Assembly: GCF_014649835.1 (NCBI RefSeq)
Contig: NZ_BMTU01000002.1
Span: forward strand, 655,770 to 719,769
Length of the DNA stretch: 64,000 nt
From: Streptomyces pilosus
Lineage (GTDB): Bacteria > Actinomycetota > Actinomycetes > Streptomycetales > Streptomycetaceae
Direction: 5' to 3'
Under the pieces are notes generated by a model, which saw only the letters and a list, made by a program, of their open reading frames with translations, ran no database searches and was not told the DNA's origin. This document shows positions 17,896 through 28,414 of this stretch, piece by piece; position 1 is the stretch's first letter; each line of letters begins with the position of its first letter. A program made the translations under genes and the position numbers.

Positions 17896-18723
17896 GTGTC
17901 CCGGACCGCGTTCGACGTGACCTATGACGAACTCCGCGCCCGCTGGCCGGACTCCACCGAGGATCGCGACATCGACACCCCCTACGGGCGCACCCGAGTC
18001 CACGTGTACGGTCCGGCCGACGGCACCCCGCTGGTGCTGCTGCACGGCGGTTCCGCCACAGGTCTGGTCTGGTTCGCCAACGCACCGGCTCTGGGCCGGC
18101 GCCACCGGATCCACGCCGTGGACATCCTGGGTGACGCAGGCCGCACCGTACGCGGCGGCACACCCCTGAAGACCGCCGACGACCTGACCGGCTGGCTGGA
18201 CGCCCTGCTGGACGGGCTCGGCCTCGCCGCCACGCACCTGTGCGGCCACTCCTACGGCGCCTGGCTGGCCGTCAGATACGCACTCCACGCATCCCAGCGG
18301 GTCGACCGCCTCGCACTCATCGACCCCACCCAGGTCTTCGCCGGCTTCCGTCCCCGCTACTTGCTGCGCGCCCTTCCCCTTCTCATCCGCCCCAGTCAGG
18401 CCCGCGCCGCCGCGTTCCTGGCGTGGGAGACGGCGGGAGTTCACCCGGACGGGACCTGGCAGCGCCTGTATGCCCTGGCCGCGACCGTTCCCGGCCGCAA
18501 GCTGATCGCAGGCACCCGCCCCCGGGCAGCCGACCTCCGTATGCCCGTCCTGGTCGTGCTCGCGGAACACAGCCGCGCCCACGACGCCGGGAAGGTCGCC
18601 GACCGAGCCCGCCGGGAGCTGCCGCACAGCAAGGTGGTGGTACTGCCCGGAGCCACCCACCACTCGCTGCCTCTCACCGCGCCGCAGCAGCTGAACGAAC
18701 ACCTGACGGCGTTCCTGGGCTGA
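17896..18723 (+). CDS. Alpha/beta hydrolase
   Basis: A 275-residue hydrolase starting at GTG. The oxyanion turn is LLHGGSATGLVWF, the nucleophile elbow CGHSYGAW (catalytic Ser), and the catalytic His lies in GATHHSLPL. It has a small lid region in the middle. Substrate unknown. It is divergent from, and most likely repressed by, the MarR protein, so its substrate may be an aromatic or other MarR ligand. Confidence 0.88.
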   Translation: MSRTAFDVTYDELRARWPDSTEDRDIDTPYGRTRVHVYGPADGTPLVLLHGGSATGLVWFANAPALGRRHRIHAVDILGDAGRTVRGGTPLKTADDLTGWLDALLDGLGLAATHLCGHSYGAWLAVRYALHASQRVDRLALIDPTQVFAGFRPRYLLRALPLLIRPSQARAAAFLAWETAGVHPDGTWQRLYALAATVPGRKLIAGTRPRAADLRMPVLVVLAEHSRAHDAGKVADRARRELPHSKVVVLPGATHHSLPLTAPQQLNEHLTAFLG

Positions 18724-18849
18724 CGCCGTTCACTCGGGGCCCTGACACCGTGACGCGCGGAAAAGCGGGAGCAGTTCCGGTCGCGCCCTCCTACGCTGTG
18801 GTCTTTCGTCCCTCGGCACGCCGGGCGCGCCAGGAACACAGGAGGATCG

Positions 18850-21318
<2,469 letters not shown>

Positions 21319-21553
21319 GTCGGACAGCCGGCCACGGGCAGCTCGCAGCCGGGCATGGTGCGCTCGACCGGTGCGCGGCCCGGTCCCCCCGCCGTCGGTC
21401 CGCTCCTGCCCGCTCCGGCCCGGATCGCCCGGACAGCGTGCAGGTGCGGCGGCGCTCCTCAGGCCCGTCGGCTCACCAGGACGAGGGGGAGCCGCCCGTC
21501 AGGAGTGTCCCCTCGTGCCCGGTCGTGTTCCGGGGGGTGGCTAGCCTGAGCGC

Positions 21554-22324
21554 ATGCGTGTCATCAGGGATCTGCCGGTACTGGCGGCGGGTGAGGGAGA
21601 CGTGCCCTTCGTGATCCAGGGGTACAAGGAGGTCGTCTCCGCCGACACGACATGGAACGCACACTCGCATTCCTGGCACGAACTGCTGTGGAACGAGTAC
21701 GGCGCGTCCACCGCGGTGGTCGGCTCCCAGGTGTGGTGCATCACGCCGACGCTGGGACTGTGGATGCCGGCAGGGCAGCTGCACGCGGCCTCCGCGGTCG
21801 CCGGGACCGTCTACCGTGCGCACTTCCTCCGGCACGGCACACAGTCGACGCTGCCGGACGTGCCGGTCGCCGTGGAGATCACGGATCTGCTCCGGCTGCT
21901 CCTGGAACGGCTGGAGGAACCCGATCTCTCGCCGCGCTCCCGGGAGGTGACCGAGGCGATGGTGATCGACGTGATGCGCCCGTCGCCCCGGGCGCTGCTG
22001 GTGCACCTGCCCATCTCCGCCCTGCTGCAGCCCATCGTGGACGCCGTGCGGGCCGATCCCTCCGACCAGCGGACGCTCGCCGGCTGGGCATCCGTGCTGG
22101 GGTGCAGCGCGCGCACGATCACCCGTGCCTTCCTGCGCGAGACGGGGATGAGCTTCGCCCGCTGGGTGGCTTCGGTGCGGGCGCAGCATGCCGTGCGTCT
22201 GCTGTCCCTCGGCTTCGACGTCGACGAGGTCGCCCACGCGGTGGGGTACCGGTCGGCCAGTGCCTTCGGGGCGGCCTTCCGGCGCACGACGGGGCTGACG
22301 CCAGGTACGTTCCGCACGCGGTGA
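21554..22324 (+). CDS. AraC-family transcriptional regulator
   Basis: A 256-residue protein with an N-terminal cupin-like sensor (HSHSWHELLWNEYG, with metal- or ligand-binding histidines) and a C-terminal double helix-turn-helix of AraC type (TLAGWASVLGCSARTITRAFLRETGMSFARW ... VAHAVGYRSASAFGAAFRRTTGLTPGTFR). It lies upstream of the iron-regulated exporter, in the same direction but separated by about 220 bases with a separate promoter. The effector is unknown. Confidence 0.92.
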   Translation: MRVIRDLPVLAAGEGDVPFVIQGYKEVVSADTTWNAHSHSWHELLWNEYGASTAVVGSQVWCITPTLGLWMPAGQLHAASAVAGTVYRAHFLRHGTQSTLPDVPVAVEITDLLRLLLERLEEPDLSPRSREVTEAMVIDVMRPSPRALLVHLPISALLQPIVDAVRADPSDQRTLAGWASVLGCSARTITRAFLRETGMSFARWVASVRAQHAVRLLSLGFDVDEVAHAVGYRSASAFGAAFRRTTGLTPGTFRTR

Positions 22325-22423
22325 CGGTGCCGGGCCGGGGTGGGGGAGCCGGGCCGGTGAGTCGGTGACGCCCCGCCGCGGTGCGGTGTCCCGATCGCTA
22401 CAAGAGCTGTCGCAAAGGCTCGA

Positions 22424-22476
22424 TTGATCGTCACATCGAGACTCCCTACGCTGTTACCAAGCCAAGGCTTACCTAA
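22424..22476 (+). promoter_or_regulatory. Promoter with a DmdR/IdeR-type iron box
   Basis: TTGATC (22424-22429) and TACGCT (22447-22452) are 17 bases apart and make a reasonable sigma-70 type promoter. Just downstream, CAAGCCAAGGCTTACCTAA (22458-22476) matches 13 of 19 positions of the actinobacterial iron box TTAGGTTAGGCTCACCTAA, with the right half nearly exact. A repressor bound here would cover the transcription start. Iron-loaded DmdR/IdeR repression is the natural reading. Confidence 0.7.
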
Positions 22477-22545
22477 GTTACCCGCCGGCCCTGCTGGAGT
22501 ACCTCCGGTGCCCGGCACCCCGGAACACAAGTGGAGCACCTGTCG

Positions 22546-22713
22546 ATGAGAACCCCACGTCTGCGCACGCTCGCCCTCGGAGCCGTCCCCGCCGGCATGG
22601 CCAAGGCCGACGTCGGCGACGACGACGGCGACGGCGTGCTCCCCTGGGTCGAGAAACGCCTCAAGCAACTGGACGCCAAGACGCCGGTGCCCTTCGACGA
22701 GACCGACGGATGA
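22546..22713 (+). CDS. Micro-ORF coupled to the exporter gene
   Basis: A 55-residue frame beginning MRTPRLRTLALGAVPAGMA, with GGAG nine bases before the ATG; an in-frame GTG at 22531 is an alternative. Its stop overlaps the exporter start as ATGA, which indicates translational coupling. The N-terminus is basic and mildly hydrophobic like a weak or shortened signal peptide. The rest is acidic and then helical (VLPWVEKRLKQLD). I do not recognise it; it could be a remnant of a longer secreted protein. Confidence 0.55.
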   Translation: MRTPRLRTLALGAVPAGMAKADVGDDDGDGVLPWVEKRLKQLDAKTPVPFDETDG

Positions 22714-24014
22714 CCCCGAGATTCGCCGCCGTCCTGCCCGACCTCGCGCCCTGGCGTACCTCCCGCGACTTCCGCCTGCTGTGGGTGCAGGGCCTCATCA
22801 CCTACCTCGGCAGCGTGATGGCGCTGATCGCACTGCCGCTGCAGATCAAGGAACTGACCGGCTCACCGCTCGCGGTGGGCGCGATGGGCGCCGTCGAACT
22901 GGTGCCGCTGGTGGTCTTCGGCCTGTACGGCGGGGCTCTCGCCGATGCCGTGGACCGGCGCAAGGTCATTGTGCTCACCGAGGCGGGACTCGGCCTCCTG
23001 GCCGTCCTCCTGCTGCTGAACGCGCTGCTGCCGCGCCCCATGCTGTGGCCGCTGTACGTGGTGGCGGCCGGGGTGGCGGCACTCGCCGGGTTGCAACGCC
23101 CCGCACTGGACTCGCTGCTCGCCCGGATCGTCCCGCACGAGCAGCTTCCCGCGGCGGCGGCGCTGAACGCCCTGCGCTGGCAGGCCGGTGCGATCGCCGG
23201 ACCCGCCCTCGCCGGACTCGTCGTGGCGTACGCGGGCAACGTCCCCGCGTACGCCACCACGGTCGGCTGCTTCCTGGTCTCGGTGCTGATGTGCCGTCTG
23301 CTCTCGCCGATGCCGCCGGTCGAGCACGCGGCCAAGCCGTCGCTGCGCGGCATCATCGAAGGTGCGCGGCACGCGTGGTCGCGTCCAGTGCTCCTGGGCA
23401 CCTACGCGGTGGATCTCGCGGCGATGTTCTTCGCGTTTCCCAACACCATCTTCCCGTTCCTCGCCGACGAACTCGACGCCGACTGGGCGCTGGGCCTGAT
23501 GTACTCGGCGGGTGCCGTCGGCTCGTTGCTGGTGAGCCTGACCAGTGGCTGGGCCTCCCGCACCCAACGGCACGGTCTGCTGGTGGTGTTCGGCGCGGCC
23601 GGCTGGGGCCTGGCCATGGCGGCGGCCGGCTGGACGTCGAACATCTGGCTGGTCCTGGTGTGCCTGGGGCTTGCGGGTGCGGGGGACATGGTGAGCGGGC
23701 TGGGCCGTTCGACCATCTGGAACCAGACCATCCCCGACCGGCTGCGCGGCCGGCTCGCCGGGATCGAGGTCCTCTCCTACAGTGTCGGCCCCCAGCTGGG
23801 CCAGGTCCGTGCCGGGGCGATGGCGGGGTGGACCGGCGCCCGGCCGGCGATCTGGAGCGGCGGGCTGGCCTGCGTCGCCGCGGTGGGCCTGCTCACCGCC
23901 GCGCTGCCGGGCCTGGTCCGCTACGACGCCCGAACCGACCCGGACGCCCTGCGACGGGCCGGTGCGAGCACCGCAACCACCCCGGGACAGGAGGGCGCGG
24001 CCGTCGAAAGGTAG
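22710..24014 (+). CDS. MFS exporter of the EntS (siderophore exporter) group
   Basis: A 434-residue major facilitator with about 12 transmembrane helices. The loop 2-3 motif GALADAVDRRKVIV is the MFS signature. Long matching segments such as LQRPALDSLLARIVPHEQLPAA and FPNTIFPFLADEL are typical of the enterobactin exporter EntS/YbdA branch. The iron box upstream supports siderophore export. No siderophore biosynthesis genes lie in the window, so the substrate is made elsewhere. Confidence 0.85.
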   Translation: MTPRFAAVLPDLAPWRTSRDFRLLWVQGLITYLGSVMALIALPLQIKELTGSPLAVGAMGAVELVPLVVFGLYGGALADAVDRRKVIVLTEAGLGLLAVLLLLNALLPRPMLWPLYVVAAGVAALAGLQRPALDSLLARIVPHEQLPAAAALNALRWQAGAIAGPALAGLVVAYAGNVPAYATTVGCFLVSVLMCRLLSPMPPVEHAAKPSLRGIIEGARHAWSRPVLLGTYAVDLAAMFFAFPNTIFPFLADELDADWALGLMYSAGAVGSLLVSLTSGWASRTQRHGLLVVFGAAGWGLAMAAAGWTSNIWLVLVCLGLAGAGDMVSGLGRSTIWNQTIPDRLRGRLAGIEVLSYSVGPQLGQVRAGAMAGWTGARPAIWSGGLACVAAVGLLTAALPGLVRYDARTDPDALRRAGASTATTPGQEGAAVER

Positions 24015-24376
24015 CTCCGCCGCACTGCTGCCACGGACGCGCCGCCCCGCACCGGCCGAAGACGCGCGTCCGAGGCGGGACCCGGCCCGGTGCCGACGCG
24101 GCCGGTCATTCCGGCGGACTGCCGAAGCCGAGGGTCCAGGTCCGGAGGACCGGCTCAAGGTGCCGGCAGGCTGCCGGCCGGGAGCCGAGCGGGACCGCCC
24201 GGCACGTGACCGCCGAGGAAGGAGGACCCGGCTGGGAATCCGGCGACCGCCCGCGGCCCCGGCCCCGCAGGCCGAGCAGTCGGTCGGCGCCGGGACCGGC
24301 GGGCTCACGCTTCGGGGCCATCGGGCGCGCCTGGTGCGTGCACGGGGGGTCGGGCGGGCTGAGGTGTGCTCGCGGG
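24015..24376. other. Intergenic region, nothing recognised
   Basis: About 360 bases between the exporter stop and the end of the convergent methionine aminopeptidase gene. The frames that are open here have no recognisable content. No strong hairpin was seen. Confidence 0.4.
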
Positions 24377-25153
24377 TCAGGCCCGCGTGGGCAGGGTGAG
24401 GATCTCGCATCCGGTGTCGGTGATGGCGACGGTGTGCTCGCTGTGCGCGGTGCGGCAGCCCGTCGCGCTGCGCAGCGTCCACCCGTCGGCATCGGTGACG
24501 AGCGCGGCGGTGTCGGCCATGACCCAGGGCTCCAGGGCCAGCAGCAGTCCGGGGCGGAGCTTGAAGCCGCGACCGGGCCGTCCGGTGTTCGCGACGTGCG
24601 GGTCCTGGTGCATGGTCGAGCCGATGCCGTGGCCGCCGAACTCGGTGTTGATGGGGTAGCCCGCCTCGCCGAGGACCGCACCGATGGCGTGGGAGACGTC
24701 GCCGACGCGCGCTCCGGGCCCGGCGGCGGCGATGCCGGCGGCGAGTGCGCGTTCGGTCGTCTCGATCAGTGCGACGCTCTCCGCCGGCCTGGCCCTGCCC
24801 ACCAGGAAGCTGATCGCCGCGTCTGCGGCGACCCCGCCTCTGACGACGGCGAGGTCGAGAGTCAGCAGATCCCCGTCGGCCAGCCGGTAGTCGTGAGGCC
24901 GCCCGTGGAGCACTCCGTCGTTGACAGCCGTGCAGATGTAGTGCCCGAACGGGCCGCGTCCGAAGGAGGGCGCGTAGTCGACGTAGCAGGACTGCGCTCC
25001 CGCGTCGGTGATCATCTCCTTGGCCCATCGGTCGATGTCCAGCAGGTTCGTCCCGACCGCGCTGCGCCGCCTCAGTGCCTGCAGGATGTCCCCCACCAGG
25101 GCGCCGGTGCTCCTCGCGCGCTCAAGACGCGCGGGGTTCAGGATCTCGATCAT
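24377..25153 (-). CDS. map: Methionine aminopeptidase (type I)
   Basis: A 258-residue MetAP that removes the initiator methionine from new proteins. The substrate-binding His region is FGHYICTAVNDGVLHGRP. The five metal ligands are visible: Asp in LTLDLAVV, Asp in VAADAAI, His in GGHGIGSTMHQ, Glu in ALEPWV and Glu in HSEHTVAI. It stands alone, away from the secY-adk-map operon where streptomycetes normally keep the housekeeping copy, so it is probably an accessory paralogue. The ATG at 25153 is chosen over longer frames that run into the promoter. Confidence 0.92.
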   Translation of the reverse strand: MIEILNPARLERARSTGALVGDILQALRRRSAVGTNLLDIDRWAKEMITDAGAQSCYVDYAPSFGRGPFGHYICTAVNDGVLHGRPHDYRLADGDLLTLDLAVVRGGVAADAAISFLVGRARPAESVALIETTERALAAGIAAAGPGARVGDVSHAIGAVLGEAGYPINTEFGGHGIGSTMHQDPHVANTGRPGRGFKLRPGLLLALEPWVMADTAALVTDADGWTLRSATGCRTAHSEHTVAITDTGCEILTLPTRA

Positions 25154-25180
25154 GACGGCCTTTCGCGTGCATCCAATAAC

Positions 25181-25192
25181 TATACCGGTATA
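25181..25192. promoter_or_regulatory. 12-bp palindrome upstream of map
   Basis: TATACCGGTATA is a perfect palindrome 28 bases upstream of the map start, inside an AT-rich patch in GC-rich DNA (AATAACTATACCGG). It could overlap the promoter -10 region or be a GntR-type operator; no candidate regulator is adjacent. Confidence 0.5.
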
Positions 25193-25357
25193 ACTGTACC
25201 GCTCTCGCCGTGCCTCGACCGACGCCGCACCGGCACAGGAGTCGTCCCGCCGGCACCCCTCCACGGTGCGGCGCAGGACAGTGCCGGAACCCGCCGGGCG
25301 TTCGACAAGGTGCCCGAATCCGGGCTCAGCAGGACCTCTTGGTCCTAGGATCGGGCC

Positions 25358-25825
25358 ATGAGCAGGATCGACCGCGCCGGCCGGGTCATCGCGGCATCAC
25401 CGGCGACTGTCTACGGAGCCCTTCTCGACCGGAAGTCGCTCGAGGCCTGGCTGCCGCCGGAGGGGATGCGCGGCCGGGTCGAGCGCTGGGATCCCAGGCC
25501 TGGCGGCGGGTTCCGGATGGTTCTCACCTACCTCGATCCCACCGACAGCCCCGGCAAGACCTCGGCGGCGACGGATGTCGTCGACGTCGGGTTCGCCGAC
25601 CTGGTGCCGGCGGAGCGTGTGGTCCAGCGGGTGGTGTTCGAGGCCGATGATCCGTCGTACGCGGGCACCATGACGATGACCTGGCACCTCGCCGCCGCCG
25701 GTGACGGGACCGAGGTGACCGTCACCGCCACGGACGTGCCACCCGGCATCGACCGAGGGGACCACGAAGCCGGGATCGCCTCCTCGCTGGCCAACCTGGC
25801 GTCGTACGTCGAAGCGGCCGGCTGA
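25358..25825 (+). CDS. SRPBCC (START/AHSA1-like) protein
   Basis: A 155-residue helix-grip protein. It opens with an ASPATVYGALLDRKSLEAWLPP segment, the usual beginning of AHSA1/SRPBCC ligand-binding domains, and ends with a long helix (AGIASSLANLASYVEA). These bind hydrophobic ligands; no catalytic role can be assigned. ATG 25358 is in good context. Confidence 0.85.
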   Translation: MSRIDRAGRVIAASPATVYGALLDRKSLEAWLPPEGMRGRVERWDPRPGGGFRMVLTYLDPTDSPGKTSAATDVVDVGFADLVPAERVVQRVVFEADDPSYAGTMTMTWHLAAAGDGTEVTVTATDVPPGIDRGDHEAGIASSLANLASYVEAAG

Positions 25826-25849
25826 CACCGGCGGTGTGGGAAGAGGGGG

Positions 25850-26260
25850 ATGGCGATGGAAGCGGCCAAGTGGTCGGTGGACCGTGAGCGCTTGTCGAAG
25901 TGGGTTCCCGAGGGCGAGCGGATGACGGCCGGCTGCGCGGTGACGTACGGACGCACGCTGTGGGGCTTGATCCCGCGACGCGCTTCACTCTTGTTGACCG
26001 ACCGTCGGGTACGAGTACTGCGTCACCGAGGCAATGACCTCCGGTACGCCATACGCGGTGTCTGGTTCGAGATGATGCGCGGCGAGGCCGAGGTGGTCTG
26101 CAGGAACCCGCGGGTGCGGGTGGAGTTCGACAAAGGACAGGAAGTCGAACTGCGCCGGCGCGATGGCGGGGTGGAGCGCCTGCTGATCAGCCAATGGGAC
26201 GCGGTGCATGCCGATGCTCTGTATGCGGCGTTCCCTCCAGGAGGCGGCGGCCCGCGGTGA
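25850..26260 (+). CDS. PH-like domain protein, function unknown
   Basis: A 136-residue basic protein. The middle resembles bacterial PH-like folds: GRTLWGLIPRRASLLLTDRRVRVLRHRGNDLRYAI, then short beta strands and a C-terminal helix (WDAVHADALYAAF). Two close ATGs (25850, 25856) are possible. It starts 25 bases after the SRPBCC gene and could be co-transcribed. No signal peptide or membrane segment. Confidence 0.65.
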   Translation: MAMEAAKWSVDRERLSKWVPEGERMTAGCAVTYGRTLWGLIPRRASLLLTDRRVRVLRHRGNDLRYAIRGVWFEMMRGEAEVVCRNPRVRVEFDKGQEVELRRRDGGVERLLISQWDAVHADALYAAFPPGGGGPR

Positions 26261-26342
26261 CGCCGGTGGCTCGTGAGTCCGCCCGGACTCGCCGCCGCAC
26301 TGCTACCAGCGGCTCGTCGACCTGGGCCTGGCCGACGTCGCC

Positions 26343-26603
26343 CTAGTTCCCGCCGGCGCCGGGTGGCGTCGACGGGACGGGGAGCTGGGCTCCGGGCCCG
26401 GGGTCAGGGCGGACGCTGTTGTAGTGCACGCCCGGGCCCCAGTTGTGGCGCGCGCCGGTCATGCACCACCCGCACAGAGGGCTGTCTCCGAGACCGTAGC
26501 GGTGGGTCTTGCGCCGGCACACGGCGCAGGGGCCGACCTTGTGGCCGGGGCATGTCAGGGCGGAAGGGTCGGGTTCGGTGATCGGTGGGGGAGGGATGGT
26601 CAT
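26343..26603 (-). CDS. Small zinc-ribbon-like protein
   Basis: An 86-residue protein starting at ATG 26603 with CAGGA eight bases before it. The core contains CPGHKVGPCAVCRRKTHRYG and PLCGWC, that is C-x2-H, C-x2-C and C-x2-C pairs suited to bind zinc. The C-terminus is proline- and glycine-rich. It follows the DUF6233 gene by 79 bases on the same strand and probably belongs to the same transcript. Function unknown. Confidence 0.6.
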   Translation of the reverse strand: MTIPPPPITEPDPSALTCPGHKVGPCAVCRRKTHRYGLGDSPLCGWCMTGARHNWGPGVHYNSVRPDPGPGAQLPVPSTPPGAGGN

Positions 26604-26682
26604 GCGCTCGGTCCTGTTCCTGGGCGATGCCTCACATATCGCCGCAAATGCAGGATATCGACCAGGCGGCGGGAGTGCCCGG

Positions 26683-27063
26683 TCAGTGCGCCGCGGTGGT
26701 GGTGAGGGCAGCGGGGTGGCTGGATAATTCGGTGATGCCGAGCGCGCTGTCGGGTCGGCAGTGCCCGCACGAGGTGAGCCCTGCGGCGAGCAGGCGGCGG
26801 GCTTCGTCCCGGTCGACGGGGCGGCGTCGCTTGCCGGCGATGTAGCAGTCGCCTGCGTGGACCTGCAGGGGTGGACGCCGGTCGCCGATGCCGAGTTCGA
26901 CGATCCACTCCGGCTGGGGCGGCCGGTTGCGGCGGCCGCATTCCTCCTCCGCCTGCCGCTTGGTGAGGGCGGCGATCTTGGCGTCGATGCGCTGCAGCCA
27001 CAGGGCGTGCCAGACCCGCAGGGTGTGCAGGCGGTCGAGGTCGGGCGGCAGGTCATCGAACAT
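26683..27063 (-). CDS. DUF6233 family protein
   Basis: A 126-residue protein. It has the streptomycete DUF6233 pattern: a helical start (LHTLRVWHALWLQRIDAKIAALTKRQAEEE), PPQPEWIVELGIGDRRPP, then VHAGDCYIAGKRRRPVDRDEARRLLAAG and CGHCRPDSALGI. Members are small, often in accessory regions, and uncharacterised. The ATG has no clear ribosome site, so the message may be nearly leaderless. It is divergent from the Y-family polymerase, with a LexA-like box between. Confidence 0.8.
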   Translation of the reverse strand: MFDDLPPDLDRLHTLRVWHALWLQRIDAKIAALTKRQAEEECGRRNRPPQPEWIVELGIGDRRPPLQVHAGDCYIAGKRRRPVDRDEARRLLAAGLTSCGHCRPDSALGITELSSHPAALTTTAAH

Positions 27064-27109
27064 GTTTTTGATTCTAGGCGCATGATCCGCAGCTGGGGCA
27101 CTCGCGTGT

Positions 27110-27125
27110 TCGATTTTATGTTCGA
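27110..27125. promoter_or_regulatory. LexA (SOS) box-like site
   Basis: TCGATTTTATGTTCGA matches 10 of the 12 defined positions of the actinobacterial SOS box TCGAAC-N4-GTTCGA; the right half is exact. It lies between the divergent DUF6233 and Y-family polymerase starts. Damage-inducible expression of one or both is a reasonable inference. Confidence 0.65.
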
Positions 27126-27152
27126 TAACGTGGGTGGTGGGAGGTGGTGGTC

Positions 27153-28163
27153 GTGATGACGGAAGGGACCGCGTCAGCGGGTGTGGTGCCGACGGTGATG
27201 CATGTGCGCTGCCCGGACCGGCTGCCCGAGGAGACCTACCGGCAGGTTCTCGAGCAGATCGCCGAGCTGTCTCCGGTGGTGCAGGCGCTGCCGCCGTCGG
27301 CTGCGCTGGTGGAGCTGAAGGGCGCCCTGCGCTATCACGGCACGGACACCCGGCGACTGGGGGAGATGCTGCGGGTCCGCACGATCTCCCGCCTCGGCGT
27401 CGACGTCCGTATCGGGATCGGCCCGTCGATCACGGTCGCGGCTACGGCGTCCGCCCAGGTCCCCGAGCCAGGCGGAGTACTGGCCGTCCCGCCCGGCCAG
27501 GCGGCCCACTGGCTCGCCCCGCTACCGGTGGAGGCCCTGCACGGCATCGGCCCGCGCCAGGCCGAAGCCCTGCACGAGTACGGCATCCACACCACCGGCC
27601 GGCTCGCCGCCATCTCACCCGCCACCGTGCAGCGCCTGCTCGGCGGCAAAGCCGGCCGCACCGCGGCCGACCGGGCCCGCGGCATCGACCCCCGCCCCGT
27701 CGTCCCCCGCGCCCTGCCCTCCTCCGCGACCGTCCGCCACGCCTTCGACCGCGACACCCTGGACGGCGCGGAGGTCCGCGCCACCCTCCTCGACCTCGTC
27801 GTACAACTGGGGCGGCTGCTGCGCGACCGCGGTCAGGCCGCCCGCGCCCTGACCCTCACCCTCCGCTTCGCCGGCGGCACCGGCTGGGAGAAGACCCGCC
27901 GCCTGACCGAGCCCTCCCCGCACGACGACGACTTGCGCGCCCTCGCCTACCGGCTGATGGACGCCGCCGGACTGCAACGCGGCCGCCTCACCGGCATGGC
28001 CCTGAAGGGCGAGGACCTCGTCGACGCCGACCGGGTCGCCCAGCAGATCAGCCTGGACACCGCCCGCGAGGCCCGCCTGGTCGCCGAAGCCGCCATGGAC
28101 CGCATCCGCGACAGGTTCGGACCTGGTGTCATCGGCCCGGCCGCCACCCGCCGTGCCTCCTGA
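27153..28163 (+). CDS. Y-family DNA polymerase-like protein lacking the catalytic acids
   Basis: A 336-residue protein from GTG 27153 (8 bases after GGGAGG; ATG 27156 is also possible). The fold follows DinB/ImuB: palm strands, RIGIGPSITVAATAS, the helix-hairpin-helix LHGIGPRQAEALHEYGIHTTGRLAAI, the thumb LLGGKAGRTAADRARGIDPRPV and a little-finger domain. But the first palm motif, usually HVDMD, reads HVRCP. The S-x-D-E motif before the GxLRxxG strand reads P-P-S-A, so both acidic motifs are lost. It is therefore probably non-catalytic, as ImuB is. No imuA or dnaE2 is nearby. Confidence 0.8.
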   Translation: MMTEGTASAGVVPTVMHVRCPDRLPEETYRQVLEQIAELSPVVQALPPSAALVELKGALRYHGTDTRRLGEMLRVRTISRLGVDVRIGIGPSITVAATASAQVPEPGGVLAVPPGQAAHWLAPLPVEALHGIGPRQAEALHEYGIHTTGRLAAISPATVQRLLGGKAGRTAADRARGIDPRPVVPRALPSSATVRHAFDRDTLDGAEVRATLLDLVVQLGRLLRDRGQAARALTLTLRFAGGTGWEKTRRLTEPSPHDDDLRALAYRLMDAAGLQRGRLTGMALKGEDLVDADRVAQQISLDTAREARLVAEAAMDRIRDRFGPGVIGPAATRRAS

Positions 28164-28164
28164 A

Positions 28165-28214
28165 CCGTCCGTCCCGGGCGCCCGGGAGGAAGGCGCCCGC
28201 ACTGCTTCGGACGG
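28165..28214 (+). terminator. Nested hairpin after the polymerase-like gene
   Basis: Outer arms CCGTCCG (28165-28171) and CGGACGG (28208-28214) enclose CGGGCGCC (28175-28182) and GGCGCCCG (28192-28199). It begins right after the stop codon. There is no T-tract. Confidence 0.5.
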
Positions 28215-28339
28215 TCGCCGGGATGTTCCCTGAGACAGTGTCCCCGGGCCTCACCCCTTGCCCATGAGGACGATCGTTCGGCTGAAGCCTCATGGAGCCT
28301 CTCGCCGCGCAGGCGACCGCCCTTCACGATCACCCGGCC

Positions 28340-28374
28340 CATCGGCCCCGTCCGGCTACCGGACGGGGCCGATG
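28340..28374. terminator. Strong 16-bp hairpin between convergent genes
   Basis: CATCGGCCCCGTCCGG (28340-28355) pairs perfectly with CCGGACGGGGCCGATG (28359-28374) across a three-base loop. It sits between the polymerase-like gene and the convergent universal stress gene, so it can terminate both. Confidence 0.75.
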
Positions 28375-28414
28375 CCGGCTCTGCAGCCCTTCCCCTGTCG
28401 GCTGCGGTCCGTGT

